DNA of 49,899 bases from Clostridia bacterium (GTDB lineage: Bacteria > Bacillota > Clostridia > Christensenellales > UBA1242), in contig JAEDFU010000009.1 in the NCBI GenBank assembly GCA_016297915.1, forward strand, positions 1-49,899, given 5' to 3'. Within the stretch, counting starts at the first letter, position 1; every line of letters begins with the position of its first letter. The notes beneath the pieces are model-generated. The model saw only the letters and a list, made by a program, of their open reading frames with translations, was not told the DNA's origin and made no database searches. Positions 42,378 to 49,899 of the stretch are shown here, one piece after another. Position numbers and translations under genes: made by a program.

Positions 42378-44267
42378 TTAATCCAACCTTATCTCTTTAG
42401 ATTTTTTATTTAAGAAAACACCACTAAGTGCAGGAATTTTTATTGTTAATTTATATTTTTTGCCTCTGTAGTCTTGTCTTGTTGCAACCATATCACCATT
42501 TCTTGTGCCGCCGCCCCCAAACTCTTCCCAGTCTGAGCTAAACACCTCAGTATACCTTTCTGAATCAACAGGAATGTCATAATTTTCCTGAGGCACTGTC
42601 GAAAAGTTTACAGCATATATAAGTTCGTTTCCACTCTTGTCCATTCGCTTGAACACTAGTACATTCTGATTGTTGTCGTCAGGAACAATCCAATCAAAAC
42701 CTTTCCACGAAAAGTCCTCTTCGTATAGTTGACTTGTTTCCAAGTAAAAGTGATTGAGTGCTTTGACAAACTTGTGCATATTGTTGTGAGTCTCAAAGTC
42801 TAACAAGCAAAAATCAATTCCTGCCTGATAGTCCCACTCCTTAAACTGTGCAAATTCACAACCCATAAAGGTGAGTTTTTTGCCAGGGTGAGCAAACATA
42901 TATGTTAGATATGCTCGCATTGATTTAAACTTTTGATAATAATCTCCATACATTTTGTTAAGCAGGCTACATTTGCCATACACGACCTCATCGTGAGATA
43001 TTGGCAAAATAAAGTTTTCGCTAAATGCATAGAACATCGAAAATGTAAGTTTGTTGTGTATTGATTTGCGGAAGTATGGGTCAGTGCTTATGTACTCAAG
43101 AGTATCGTTCATCCAACCTATGTTCCACTTAAAGTTAAATCCAAGTCCGCCAACACTTGTAGGCTTGGTGACTAATGGCCAAGCAGTACTCTCTTCGGCA
43201 ATCATAAGAACATTTGAAAATTCTTTGAATATACTTGCGTTTAACTTTTGCAAAAATGCAACCGCTTCCAAATTTCGATTGTTGCCAAATTCGTTAGGGA
43301 TCCACTCGCCAGGTTTTTTGTCGTAATCAAGATATAGCATTGAGGCAACAGCATCAACTCTTATGCCGTCAATATGGTACTCTTTGAGAAACATCATCGC
43401 TGACGAAACCAAAAAACATTGAACTTCTTTTCTGCCATAATCAAAGCGTCTTGTTCCCCAGCTCTTGTGTTCTTTGCGATCCCAGCCTTGATTTTCGTAT
43501 AGGCAACTGCCGTCAAATTCAATTAGTCCAAAGTCGTCCTTTGGGAAATGTGCAGGAACCCAATCCATTATAACTGATATGCCCCACTCATGGCATTTGT
43601 CTACAAAGTACATAAAGTCTTTTGGCTCTCCAAATCTTGATGTTGGGCTAAAGTAACCAGTTACTTGATAACCCCATGAGCCGTCAAACGGATACTCTGT
43701 TAGTGGCATTATCTCAATATGAGTGTAACCCATGTCAACAACATATGGGATAAGTTCGTCCGCTAGCATGCGATATGTATAGTAACTACAATCACTTTGT
43801 TTTTTCCACGACCCAAAGTTGACTTCGTAGATATTCATTGGGGACTCATAATTGTTTTTGTTGTTGCGGTACTTCAAATATCCTTGGTCATTCCAGCTGT
43901 AGCCTTTGATATCATAAACAATAGATGCTGTTTTGCCATTGGTCTCGTTCATAAATGCGTATGGATCAGCCTTGAGTCTAGCATAATTATTTTTGTCTAC
44001 GATTTCAAATTTGTATTTATCAAATTGTTTGGCGTCTTGCACAACCGCTTCCCAAACACCTCCGTCGGAGATTTTTTTCATTGGGTTTTTGGTGTTGTCC
44101 CAGCCATTAAAGTCTCCAACTACATTAATTTTACTTGCGTTAGGTGCCCAAGTTCTAAATACATATCCCTTGCCATCTGGACATGGATGTGCACCCATGT
44201 ACTCATACGCTTGATAATATGTACCTTGATGAAAAAGATATAGTTGTTCGTTATTTTTGTTTTCCAT
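42378..44267 (-). CDS. glgB: 1,4-alpha-glucan branching enzyme
   Basis: The 629-residue enzyme makes alpha-1,6 branches in glycogen. It has an N-terminal CBM48 domain (about 20-125), then a GH13 barrel with Asp305 (DGIRVDAV), Glu358 (MIAEEST) and Asp426 (LPISHDE), and a C-terminal beta domain. It lies between malQ (18 bp) and glgA (2 bp) in one operon. Length and motifs are normal. Confidence 0.96.
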   Translation of the reverse strand: MENKNNEQLYLFHQGTYYQAYEYMGAHPCPDGKGYVFRTWAPNASKINVVGDFNGWDNTKNPMKKISDGGVWEAVVQDAKQFDKYKFEIVDKNNYARLKADPYAFMNETNGKTASIVYDIKGYSWNDQGYLKYRNNKNNYESPMNIYEVNFGSWKKQSDCSYYTYRMLADELIPYVVDMGYTHIEIMPLTEYPFDGSWGYQVTGYFSPTSRFGEPKDFMYFVDKCHEWGISVIMDWVPAHFPKDDFGLIEFDGSCLYENQGWDRKEHKSWGTRRFDYGRKEVQCFLVSSAMMFLKEYHIDGIRVDAVASMLYLDYDKKPGEWIPNEFGNNRNLEAVAFLQKLNASIFKEFSNVLMIAEESTAWPLVTKPTSVGGLGFNFKWNIGWMNDTLEYISTDPYFRKSIHNKLTFSMFYAFSENFILPISHDEVVYGKCSLLNKMYGDYYQKFKSMRAYLTYMFAHPGKKLTFMGCEFAQFKEWDYQAGIDFCLLDFETHNNMHKFVKALNHFYLETSQLYEEDFSWKGFDWIVPDDNNQNVLVFKRMDKSGNELIYAVNFSTVPQENYDIPVDSERYTEVFSSDWEEFGGGGTRNGDMVATRQDYRGKKYKLTIKIPALSGVFLNKKSKEIRLD

Positions 44268-44285
44268 TATTCACCATTTTCCATT

Positions 44286-45746
44286 TTACTTAATTCTTCC
44301 GTATAGACTTGACCAATCTCTAAACTTTTCGCACAGACTAGTGTCCATGTCGTGGCCTAGTTGCCAAGTCCAGTTCCCATACATATTCCCAGGAACATTC
44401 ATTCTTGCCTCACTGCCTAGATGCAAAATATCTTGCGCTGTGAGAATAACAACATTTGCACTACTGCGATATAGTGCAAGCATTGAGTTTTCGATAACTC
44501 TATCGTTGCCCTCTTGCAAAGGCATACCTAGATATCTTTTGAACCTATTGATTTTGTCCCAATTACCCTCGTTGAGCATACCCATCATTGTGTCGTTATC
44601 GTGAGTGCCGATGTACGCAACACAATTCTTTTCGTAATTGTGAGGCTGATAAACATTATCACCAACATAATCAAAAGCAAAGACCAAAGTCTTAAGCCCC
44701 GGTATTTCAAATTTATTTTTGAGCTCAATTACCTCATCTGTCACAATTCCCAAATCCTCGGCTACAAGTTTTATCTTGCACTTGGATGTAATGAGTTTAA
44801 GAAGTGTACCTCCAACGCCCTTGACCCATTTGCCCGACTTAGCAGTCTTACTTGCGGCAGGCACTGACCAAAACCTACTAAATGCATTGAAGTGATCTAT
44901 TCGCAAAATATCATATAGTTCACTTTGTCTTTTAATTCGCTTTAGCCAAAAGTCATAGCCGTTTTTTGCCATTGCCGAAAAATTATAAATAGGATATCCC
45001 CAGAGTTGTCCTTCGACATTAAAGTAATCTGGAGGAACTCCAGCCTTTTGTTTTGGCTTGCCGTTCTCAAGCATCCAATTTTTTGGATTCTCCCAAACAT
45101 CTACACTATCAAGCTCGGTATAAAAAGGCAAATCGCCAAAGATTTCTATACCGCTCAAGTTTGCATATGTTTTGATTTTTTGCCATTGTTTATCGAGCAA
45201 AAATTGAATTAATTTGATGTCATCAATCTCCGATTTGTGCTTTGCTTTAAACTCGTCAAGAGTGCTTTTGACTCTATTTTTGAATCCGTCCTCCCACTCA
45301 TACCATGGCTTAAATTTATTATGCTTTTTGATAACCTTAAATAGTGCATAATTTTCTAACCAATACTTACTCTTTTTTTCAAAATCCTTGATGTCGTATT
45401 CGCCACGATATTTTTCGCACACTAGCTCCAAAGCCCTATCGAACTTTTGATTGTAATCAAACATAGACGAATTGCTATTTAGCCCAAGCTCAATCATTTC
45501 GTCTCTGCTCAAAAATTCTGACAAATCCAAAAAGTATGGATTGATTGCAAACGACGAGATTGCACTATAAGGCGAATTTTCGTATAAACACTCCGAAAAA
45601 GGAAGCACTTGCCAAATCCCAAAACCGCCCGACTTCAAAAAATCAATAAATCTAAAAGCAGACGCCGAAAAACACCCCCAACCAAACTCATTAGGAAGGG
45701 ATGTTATGTGCAATAATACTCCACTTTTTCTATCAATTTTTTCCAT
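44286..45746 (-). CDS. malQ: 4-alpha-glucanotransferase (amylomaltase)
   Basis: The 486-residue GH77 enzyme moves glucan segments between chains and releases glucose. Catalytic residues by motif are Asp284 (LRIDHFNAF), Glu330 (LVAEDLG) and Asp383 (GTHDND). The start RSGVLLHITSLP-type segment is typical. It is the first gene of the glycogen operon; the ribosome site is weak and the promoter is not clear (TATAGG with ATGACT 18 bp upstream is possible). Length is normal. Confidence 0.95.
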   Translation of the reverse strand: MEKIDRKSGVLLHITSLPNEFGWGCFSASAFRFIDFLKSGGFGIWQVLPFSECLYENSPYSAISSFAINPYFLDLSEFLSRDEMIELGLNSNSSMFDYNQKFDRALELVCEKYRGEYDIKDFEKKSKYWLENYALFKVIKKHNKFKPWYEWEDGFKNRVKSTLDEFKAKHKSEIDDIKLIQFLLDKQWQKIKTYANLSGIEIFGDLPFYTELDSVDVWENPKNWMLENGKPKQKAGVPPDYFNVEGQLWGYPIYNFSAMAKNGYDFWLKRIKRQSELYDILRIDHFNAFSRFWSVPAASKTAKSGKWVKGVGGTLLKLITSKCKIKLVAEDLGIVTDEVIELKNKFEIPGLKTLVFAFDYVGDNVYQPHNYEKNCVAYIGTHDNDTMMGMLNEGNWDKINRFKRYLGMPLQEGNDRVIENSMLALYRSSANVVILTAQDILHLGSEARMNVPGNMYGNWTWQLGHDMDTSLCEKFRDWSSLYGRIK

Positions 45747-45943
45747 TTTTTTCTAGTTCCATTTTTCCAAAAAAATTTAGTGTATTTCTCCTATACTTAG
45801 TCTATGCAACTAAAGTCATTTTAACTTGACTATAGATGATTTTTCTAATAATCCATGCAATTATAGCAGAATTCTTTTTAGACTAAAATTAGGGTGTAAG
45901 TACAGTGCAACCAAATTTGAGCTCATCCATTATATGAACTGGG

Positions 45944-46011
45944 CTCTTATTTCAACTAACCCCTTATTTGAGTTGGACTCTAATTTAAGTAAGCCCTTAT
46001 CAAAGTTAGCC
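45944..46011. repeat. Four imperfect 17-bp tandem repeats
   Basis: Four contiguous units with consensus near CYCTTATTTNAGTTAGC run from 45944, 45961, 45978 and 45995. The units differ at several bases. The period is not a multiple of three, so this is not coding. Confidence 0.65.
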
Positions 46012-46279
46012 CCTTTAATGCACCCCTTTGAAATACATCTTCATGCAAATATATTTTATCATATATATAATATATATACAAACAATTTGACCCTTTTTTC
46101 GACAAAAATTTTGCACACGATTTTTTTGAAATATCAGCCTAGTTGGAGAGAATAAAAAAACTCAAGCAGTGATAATAGTCTCATTATATACTTCAAATTT
46201 GTGGGACAAACAACCTAGACCAAGACCATACATGTGCACAATTTTCAAAGAGCCCACTCGTCGCAATTTTCTATCAAAA

Positions 46280-46343
46280 CACAATCATATACCCAAACTT
46301 AACGCAATCGTATAATCAAACACTTCGCAATCGTATAATCAAA
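46280..46343. repeat. Three iteron-like repeats with 23-bp period
   Basis: CGCAATCGTATAATCAAA occurs exactly at 46303-46320 and 46326-46343, and a degenerate copy (CACAATCATATACCCAAA) at 46280-46297. All three starts are 23 bp apart, close to two helical turns, 60-160 bp upstream of mnmE. This is the layout of multiple binding sites for a protein. Confidence 0.75.
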
Positions 46344-46401
46344 GATGATTTCCGAATATGTATCACTTTTTGCGCTCTGCAAAAAATTTTTCAAAAAAGT
46401 G

Positions 46402-46430
46402 TTCAATATTTAAAACTGTTGTGATATAAT
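46402..46430 (+). promoter_or_regulatory. mnmE promoter giving a leaderless mRNA
   Basis: TTCAAT (46402-46407) and TATAAT (46425-46430) are 17 bp apart, with TG before the -10 box. The A of the mnmE ATG is the seventh base after the -10 box, so transcription should begin at the start codon. No Shine-Dalgarno sequence is present. Confidence 0.7.
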
Positions 46431-46436
46431 TGCGAT

Positions 46437-47795
46437 ATGGAAAATTTAGATAAAAATATTGTTGCCATATCAACACCAATTGGCAACGGCGGAATTTCAA
46501 TAATTAGAATGAGCGGAAAGTCGGTTGCAGAAATTGCCGACAAAGTCTTTTTTGCTCACACCAAAGTGTCCGAGTTTGAACCTCGAAAACTATACCTTGG
46601 GACTTTTAAATACGAAGATATTTGCGACAAATGTATGTGTGTTTATTTCAAAGCACCCTTTTCGTACACAGGCGAGGACTTGATTGAGTTTCAATGTCAT
46701 GGAGGTATGACTCTTACAAACAAAATTTTTGAGTGTTTATGCAAAGTAGGGTGTGTTCCTGCAGGCAAGGGGGAGTTTTCCAAACTTGCATTTATAAACG
46801 GCAAAATCAGTCTTGATGAGGCTGAGGGGGTAATCGACATGATTAATGCCGAAAGCGAGAGCGAACTCCGTGCTGGTTATAACCTTATTCAAGGTGATTT
46901 AAAATCAAAAGTTGAGGTTATGCAAAATAGTCTTACCGAACTTCTTGCAAAAATCGAGGTGACTCTTGATTACCCCGAAGAAGACTTAGAGAGTGAAACA
47001 TATTTGTCTATAGAAAATAGTCTCAAAGATATCAAATCTGATGTATCCAAATTACTATCTACAGCAGACTTTGGCAGGGCAATCAAAGAGGGGACAAAGA
47101 TACTCATCTACGGCAGAACCAATGCCGGAAAGTCTAGTCTACTTAATAGTCTTTTGCAATACAATCGTGCAATTGTAACAGACATACAAGGCACAACTAG
47201 AGACACAATAGAAGAGACTTTTTTGTACAAAGGATTTAAGTTTGTACTAATTGATACTGCAGGCATTCGTACCTCAGATAATGTGGTTGAAAAGATTGGT
47301 ATTGAGCGTAGCCGTATGATGCTCAAATCAGCCGATATCGTCCTATTTGTAATTGACGGCTCAAAACCACTTGATGACGAAGATTTTGACATTGCAAAAT
47401 CATTATCTGACAAAAACACTATACTTTGTGTCAACAAGTCAGATATTGGAACTGTATCAGATGTAGGCAAATTAGGCTTCAAAAACATTATAAATATATC
47501 CTGTGAAAATGGTCAAAATATAGATGCTCTCAAGGAAAAATTATATGCTTTTGTAACAAACAAAAATGTAAATAATAATTCAACCATAATCACAAATTCT
47601 AGACACATTTTGGCTCTCAAGAATACTCTCAAAAATCTAGATACTGCACTGGATGCAATAGCTCAAAAAATTGATTTGAGTCTGATTTCGATTGATATCA
47701 AAAATGCATGGTTATCACTTGGAGACATTACTGGAAACTCTGATAACGAAAAAATTATTGACGATATCTTTAGCAAATTTTGTGTTGGAAAATAA
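46437..47795 (+). CDS. mnmE: tRNA modification GTPase MnmE
   Basis: The 452-residue GTPase works with MnmG to add a (carboxy)methylaminomethyl group to wobble uridine of tRNAs. The N-terminal formyl-folate domain begins VAISTPIGNGGI; the GTPase motifs are GRTNAGKSS (226-234), GTTRDT (252-257), DTAG (273-276) and NKSD; the C-terminal CVGK corresponds to the conserved CxGK cysteine. Length is normal. The ATG fits the family start, yet lacks a ribosome site and lies at the predicted transcript end. mnmG follows at once. Confidence 0.97.
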   Translation: MENLDKNIVAISTPIGNGGISIIRMSGKSVAEIADKVFFAHTKVSEFEPRKLYLGTFKYEDICDKCMCVYFKAPFSYTGEDLIEFQCHGGMTLTNKIFECLCKVGCVPAGKGEFSKLAFINGKISLDEAEGVIDMINAESESELRAGYNLIQGDLKSKVEVMQNSLTELLAKIEVTLDYPEEDLESETYLSIENSLKDIKSDVSKLLSTADFGRAIKEGTKILIYGRTNAGKSSLLNSLLQYNRAIVTDIQGTTRDTIEETFLYKGFKFVLIDTAGIRTSDNVVEKIGIERSRMMLKSADIVLFVIDGSKPLDDEDFDIAKSLSDKNTILCVNKSDIGTVSDVGKLGFKNIINISCENGQNIDALKEKLYAFVTNKNVNNNSTIITNSRHILALKNTLKNLDTALDAIAQKIDLSLISIDIKNAWLSLGDITGNSDNEKIIDDIFSKFCVGK

Positions 47796-47806
47796 GGAAA
47801 AAAATC

Positions 47807-49669
47807 ATGGATAATAATTACGATATAATAGTAGTAGGCTCTGGTCACGCCGGGTGCGAAAGCGCTCTTGCAAGTGCACGAATGGGTCAAAAGACTTTGC
47901 TACTAACACTCAATTTAGACAGCATTGGATTTCTTGCTTGCAACCCAAGCATTGGAGGCACAGCCAAAGGTCATTTGGTTTGCGAGATAGATGCTCTCGG
48001 CGGAGAGATGGGAATTAATGCTGACAAAGCAACAATTCAAAGACGCATGCTTAATAGTTCAAAGGGTTATGCGGTTCAATCACTAAGGGTTCAGGCCGAC
48101 AAAAATAAATACCACACTTACCTTAAACAAACTATTGAAAATCAACCAAACCTATATTTAAGACAAGGCGAGGCTAGCAAAATTTTGGTTGAAAATAATG
48201 TAGTATGTGGACTCAAGACCAAACAAGGCGAAACATTCAATTGCAAGGCTATAATTATTTGCTCTGGAGTTTATCTTAAGAGCAAAATCATTATTGGTAA
48301 GTATAGCAAAGATGTAGGGCCAAACGGATTTGCCAACGCAAGCGATTTAAGCGACAGTCTTACAAAACTCGGATTTAAACTTCGCAGATTTAAGACAGGC
48401 ACTCCAGTAAGAATCGACGGCAAAACTATAGACTACTCATGCTTGGAGGTTCAAAAAGGCGAGGACAACATCCAAACATTTTCCACAATTACAGTCGAAA
48501 AACCACGCAATGTAGCCGATTGTTATTTAACCTACACAAATCCTACCACTCACAAATTAATTCTTGATAACCTAAATCTTGCACCTATGTACAATGGGGA
48601 TATCAAAGGCACAGGCCCTAGATATTGTCCAAGCTTCGAGAGCAAAGTTGTAAGATTTGCTGACAAAGAAAGACACCAATTATTTTTAGAGCCAGAGGGA
48701 CTTGATACTAACGAAGTATACTTGCAAGGATTTAGTACAAGTATGCCAGTGGATTTGCAATGCAAAATGGTAAATTCACTCAAAGGCCTCGAGAACGCTT
48801 ACATTATGCGTGATGCATACGCAATAGAATATGACTGTATTGACGCCACAACACTTTATCCAACACTTGAGAGCAAAGACATAAGCGGACTATATTTTGC
48901 TGGTCAAATAAATGGTACAAGTGGATACGAGGAAGCCGGTGCTCAAGGTATTGTTGCAGGTATTAATGCGTCACTCAAGCTTGAACACAAAGAGCCAATG
49001 ATACTCAAACGCAGTGAGAGTTATATCGGAGTACTCATAGACGATTTGGTAACCAAACACACTGACGAGCCATACAGAATGATGACAAGTAGGGCAGAAT
49101 ATAGACTAACTTTGCGTCAAGACAATGCAGACCTTAGACTTACAGAAATTGGCAGAAAGGTAGGACTTGTTGACAATAATAGGTATGCTATTTACAAAAA
49201 ACACCTACAAGAGATTGATGAATTGGATAGCGTTTTGGAGAAAATTTACAAACCAAAAGAGCTTGAAGAGCTATTTGAAAAGTGTGGCGAAACACTTAGC
49301 AAAACAAGCGGACTTACGCTTAAAGACCTTCTCCGCAGAGCCAACATTACTGCCGAAACGGTACAAGACTTTGCACATGATATACTCGGCAAATATGATA
49401 TTAGAGCAATCAAAGAGTGGGAAATAAATCTGAAGTATGAGGGATATCTCAAACGCCAAGAAATACAAATAAATCAAGCAAAAAAACTTGAGGACAAAGA
49501 CTTGCCAGCCGACTTTGATTACAATCAAATCAAGGGACTAAGACTAGAGGCAAGGCAAAAACTTAACGAAATTAAGCCATTAACGCTAGCTCAAGCATCA
49601 AGAATAAGCGGTGTAAGCCCGGCTGATATATCAGTTTTGACAATATATCTAAAAACTATCAATAAATAA
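47807..49669 (+). CDS. mnmG: tRNA uridine 5-carboxymethylaminomethyl modification enzyme MnmG
   Basis: The 620-residue FAD enzyme is the partner of MnmE. The dinucleotide-binding GSGHAGCE (11-18) is near the N-terminus, and CNPSIGGTAKGHLVCEIDALGGEMG and the GTSGYEEAGAQG segment are family signatures; two conserved cysteines are expected there. I chose the ATG at 47807 because AAGGA lies before it; the frame is open nine codons further back into mnmE. It follows the mnmE stop by 11 bp in the same transcript. rsmG, often next, is not seen before the window ends. Confidence 0.97.
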   Translation: MDNNYDIIVVGSGHAGCESALASARMGQKTLLLTLNLDSIGFLACNPSIGGTAKGHLVCEIDALGGEMGINADKATIQRRMLNSSKGYAVQSLRVQADKNKYHTYLKQTIENQPNLYLRQGEASKILVENNVVCGLKTKQGETFNCKAIIICSGVYLKSKIIIGKYSKDVGPNGFANASDLSDSLTKLGFKLRRFKTGTPVRIDGKTIDYSCLEVQKGEDNIQTFSTITVEKPRNVADCYLTYTNPTTHKLILDNLNLAPMYNGDIKGTGPRYCPSFESKVVRFADKERHQLFLEPEGLDTNEVYLQGFSTSMPVDLQCKMVNSLKGLENAYIMRDAYAIEYDCIDATTLYPTLESKDISGLYFAGQINGTSGYEEAGAQGIVAGINASLKLEHKEPMILKRSESYIGVLIDDLVTKHTDEPYRMMTSRAEYRLTLRQDNADLRLTEIGRKVGLVDNNRYAIYKKHLQEIDELDSVLEKIYKPKELEELFEKCGETLSKTSGLTLKDLLRRANITAETVQDFAHDILGKYDIRAIKEWEINLKYEGYLKRQEIQINQAKKLEDKDLPADFDYNQIKGLRLEARQKLNEIKPLTLAQASRISGVSPADISVLTIYLKTINK

Positions 49670-49899
49670 TCGTTAGTGAATTACGCTTTGAAATATTTAA
49701 TTATTTTTGAAATGTTTAATTATTGTTAAATAATACTATTATATAACTAATATTATTATATAATTAATATTACTATATAATTATTGTAAAACAATATTAT
49801 TGTGTAATTATTGTTAAATCATGCTATCTAATAAATACTTTGTATATTTGGCAGATATTATTATGCATTTAGTTTATATTATCGGAAGTTTTGTCTGAA
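49670..49899. other. AT-rich non-coding tail of the window
   Basis: Sequence after mnmG is extremely AT-rich, with 17-bp tandem repeats in the middle. I see no gene and no clear terminator; the window ends inside this stretch. Confidence 0.5.
49732..49809. repeat. AT-rich 17-bp tandem repeats
   Basis: Units near AATAYTATTATATAATT begin at 49732, 49749 and 49766 without gaps, and a fourth (AATATTATTGTGTAATT) at 49793. ATTATTGT also recurs on both sides. Such tracts melt easily. Confidence 0.65.

Larger units (their letters stand above)
45747..46401. other. Long divergent non-coding gap before mnmE
   Basis: This gap of about 650 bp separates the leftward glycogen operon from rightward mnmE. 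It holds a 17-bp tandem repeat (45944-46011), a 23-bp tandem repeat (46280-46343), a very AT-rich stretch (46045-46080) and no supported gene. A 110-codon open frame across the first repeat has no ribosome site. I saw no DnaA boxes of the TTATCCACA type. Confidence 0.6.

Noticed and set aside
45826..46155. 109-codon open frame in the gap before mnmE
   Set aside because: It runs through a 17-bp tandem repeat whose period shifts the frame, and it has no ribosome site.
45747..46436. Chromosomal origin of replication
   Set aside because: Divergent genes, repeats and AT-rich DNA are suggestive, but no DnaA boxes or dnaA gene were seen and skew could not be computed, so it is kept only as a test in the findings.

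Overview
The window is low-GC DNA with short intergenic gaps, strong AGGAG-type ribosome sites, TTGACA/TATAAT promoters with 17-bp spacers, a serine T-box leader, SipW-type signal peptidase and Gram-positive lipoprotein/surface genes. This points to a Firmicutes-type, anaerobic, Clostridia-like bacterium (rubrerythrin, iron alcohol dehydrogenase, glycogen operon), probably an uncultured gut-type lineage. UGA is used as a normal stop, so the code is standard. The lineage call is inference; no rRNA is present.

Layout. 1-12.1 kb (minus): a surface module made of a 3457-aa lipoprotein of FN3/Ig-like modules ending in a GLUG-type region, a SipW-like signal peptidase and a TasA-like substrate with a SipW-type signal peptide. 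12.4-14.2 kb (plus): a membrane-anchored protein of unknown function. 14.3-14.9 kb (minus): rubrerythrin. 15.1-16.8 kb (plus): serine T-box leader and serS. 16.9-18.8 kb (plus): a signal-peptide/Ig-like/C-terminal-anchor surface protein. 19.1-23.6 kb (minus): gyrB-gyrA. 23.7-24.0 kb: a promoter-to-terminator interval with no gene, a possible C-rich small RNA. 24.1-26.8 kb (plus): an alpha-oxoamine synthase (serine palmitoyltransferase/KBL-like) and an acidic protein of unknown function. 26.9-29.3 kb (minus): DUF362, a PanE-like reductase and YqeY, joined by two ATGA overlaps. 29.5-30.2 kb: a four-helix-bundle (23S IVS-type) protein with an apparently leaderless start, a strikingly regular array of tandem hairpins, a 44-nt perfect palindrome and tRNA-Glu(CUC). 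30.4-32.8 kb (minus): a cardiolipin-synthase-like protein lacking the His and Lys of both HKD motifs, and EF-P with an unusual loop.

33.0-45.7 kb (minus) is a compact glycogen/alpha-glucan operon: malQ, glgB, glgA, glgP, a GH13 amylase and an iron-dependent alcohol dehydrogenase. The glgA product carries an 828-residue low-complexity N-terminal extension. No glgC is present in the window. 46.4-49.7 kb (plus): mnmE-mnmG for tRNA wobble-uridine modification, with mnmE apparently leaderless. The 690-bp divergent gap before mnmE holds 17-bp and 23-bp tandem repeats, and the window ends in AT-rich 17-bp repeats.

The strongest candidates for something undescribed are the hairpin array beside the four-helix-bundle gene, the GlgA fusion and the HKD-less cardiolipin synthase homologue. 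All coordinates and residue counts were read by eye; no search or folding program was run.
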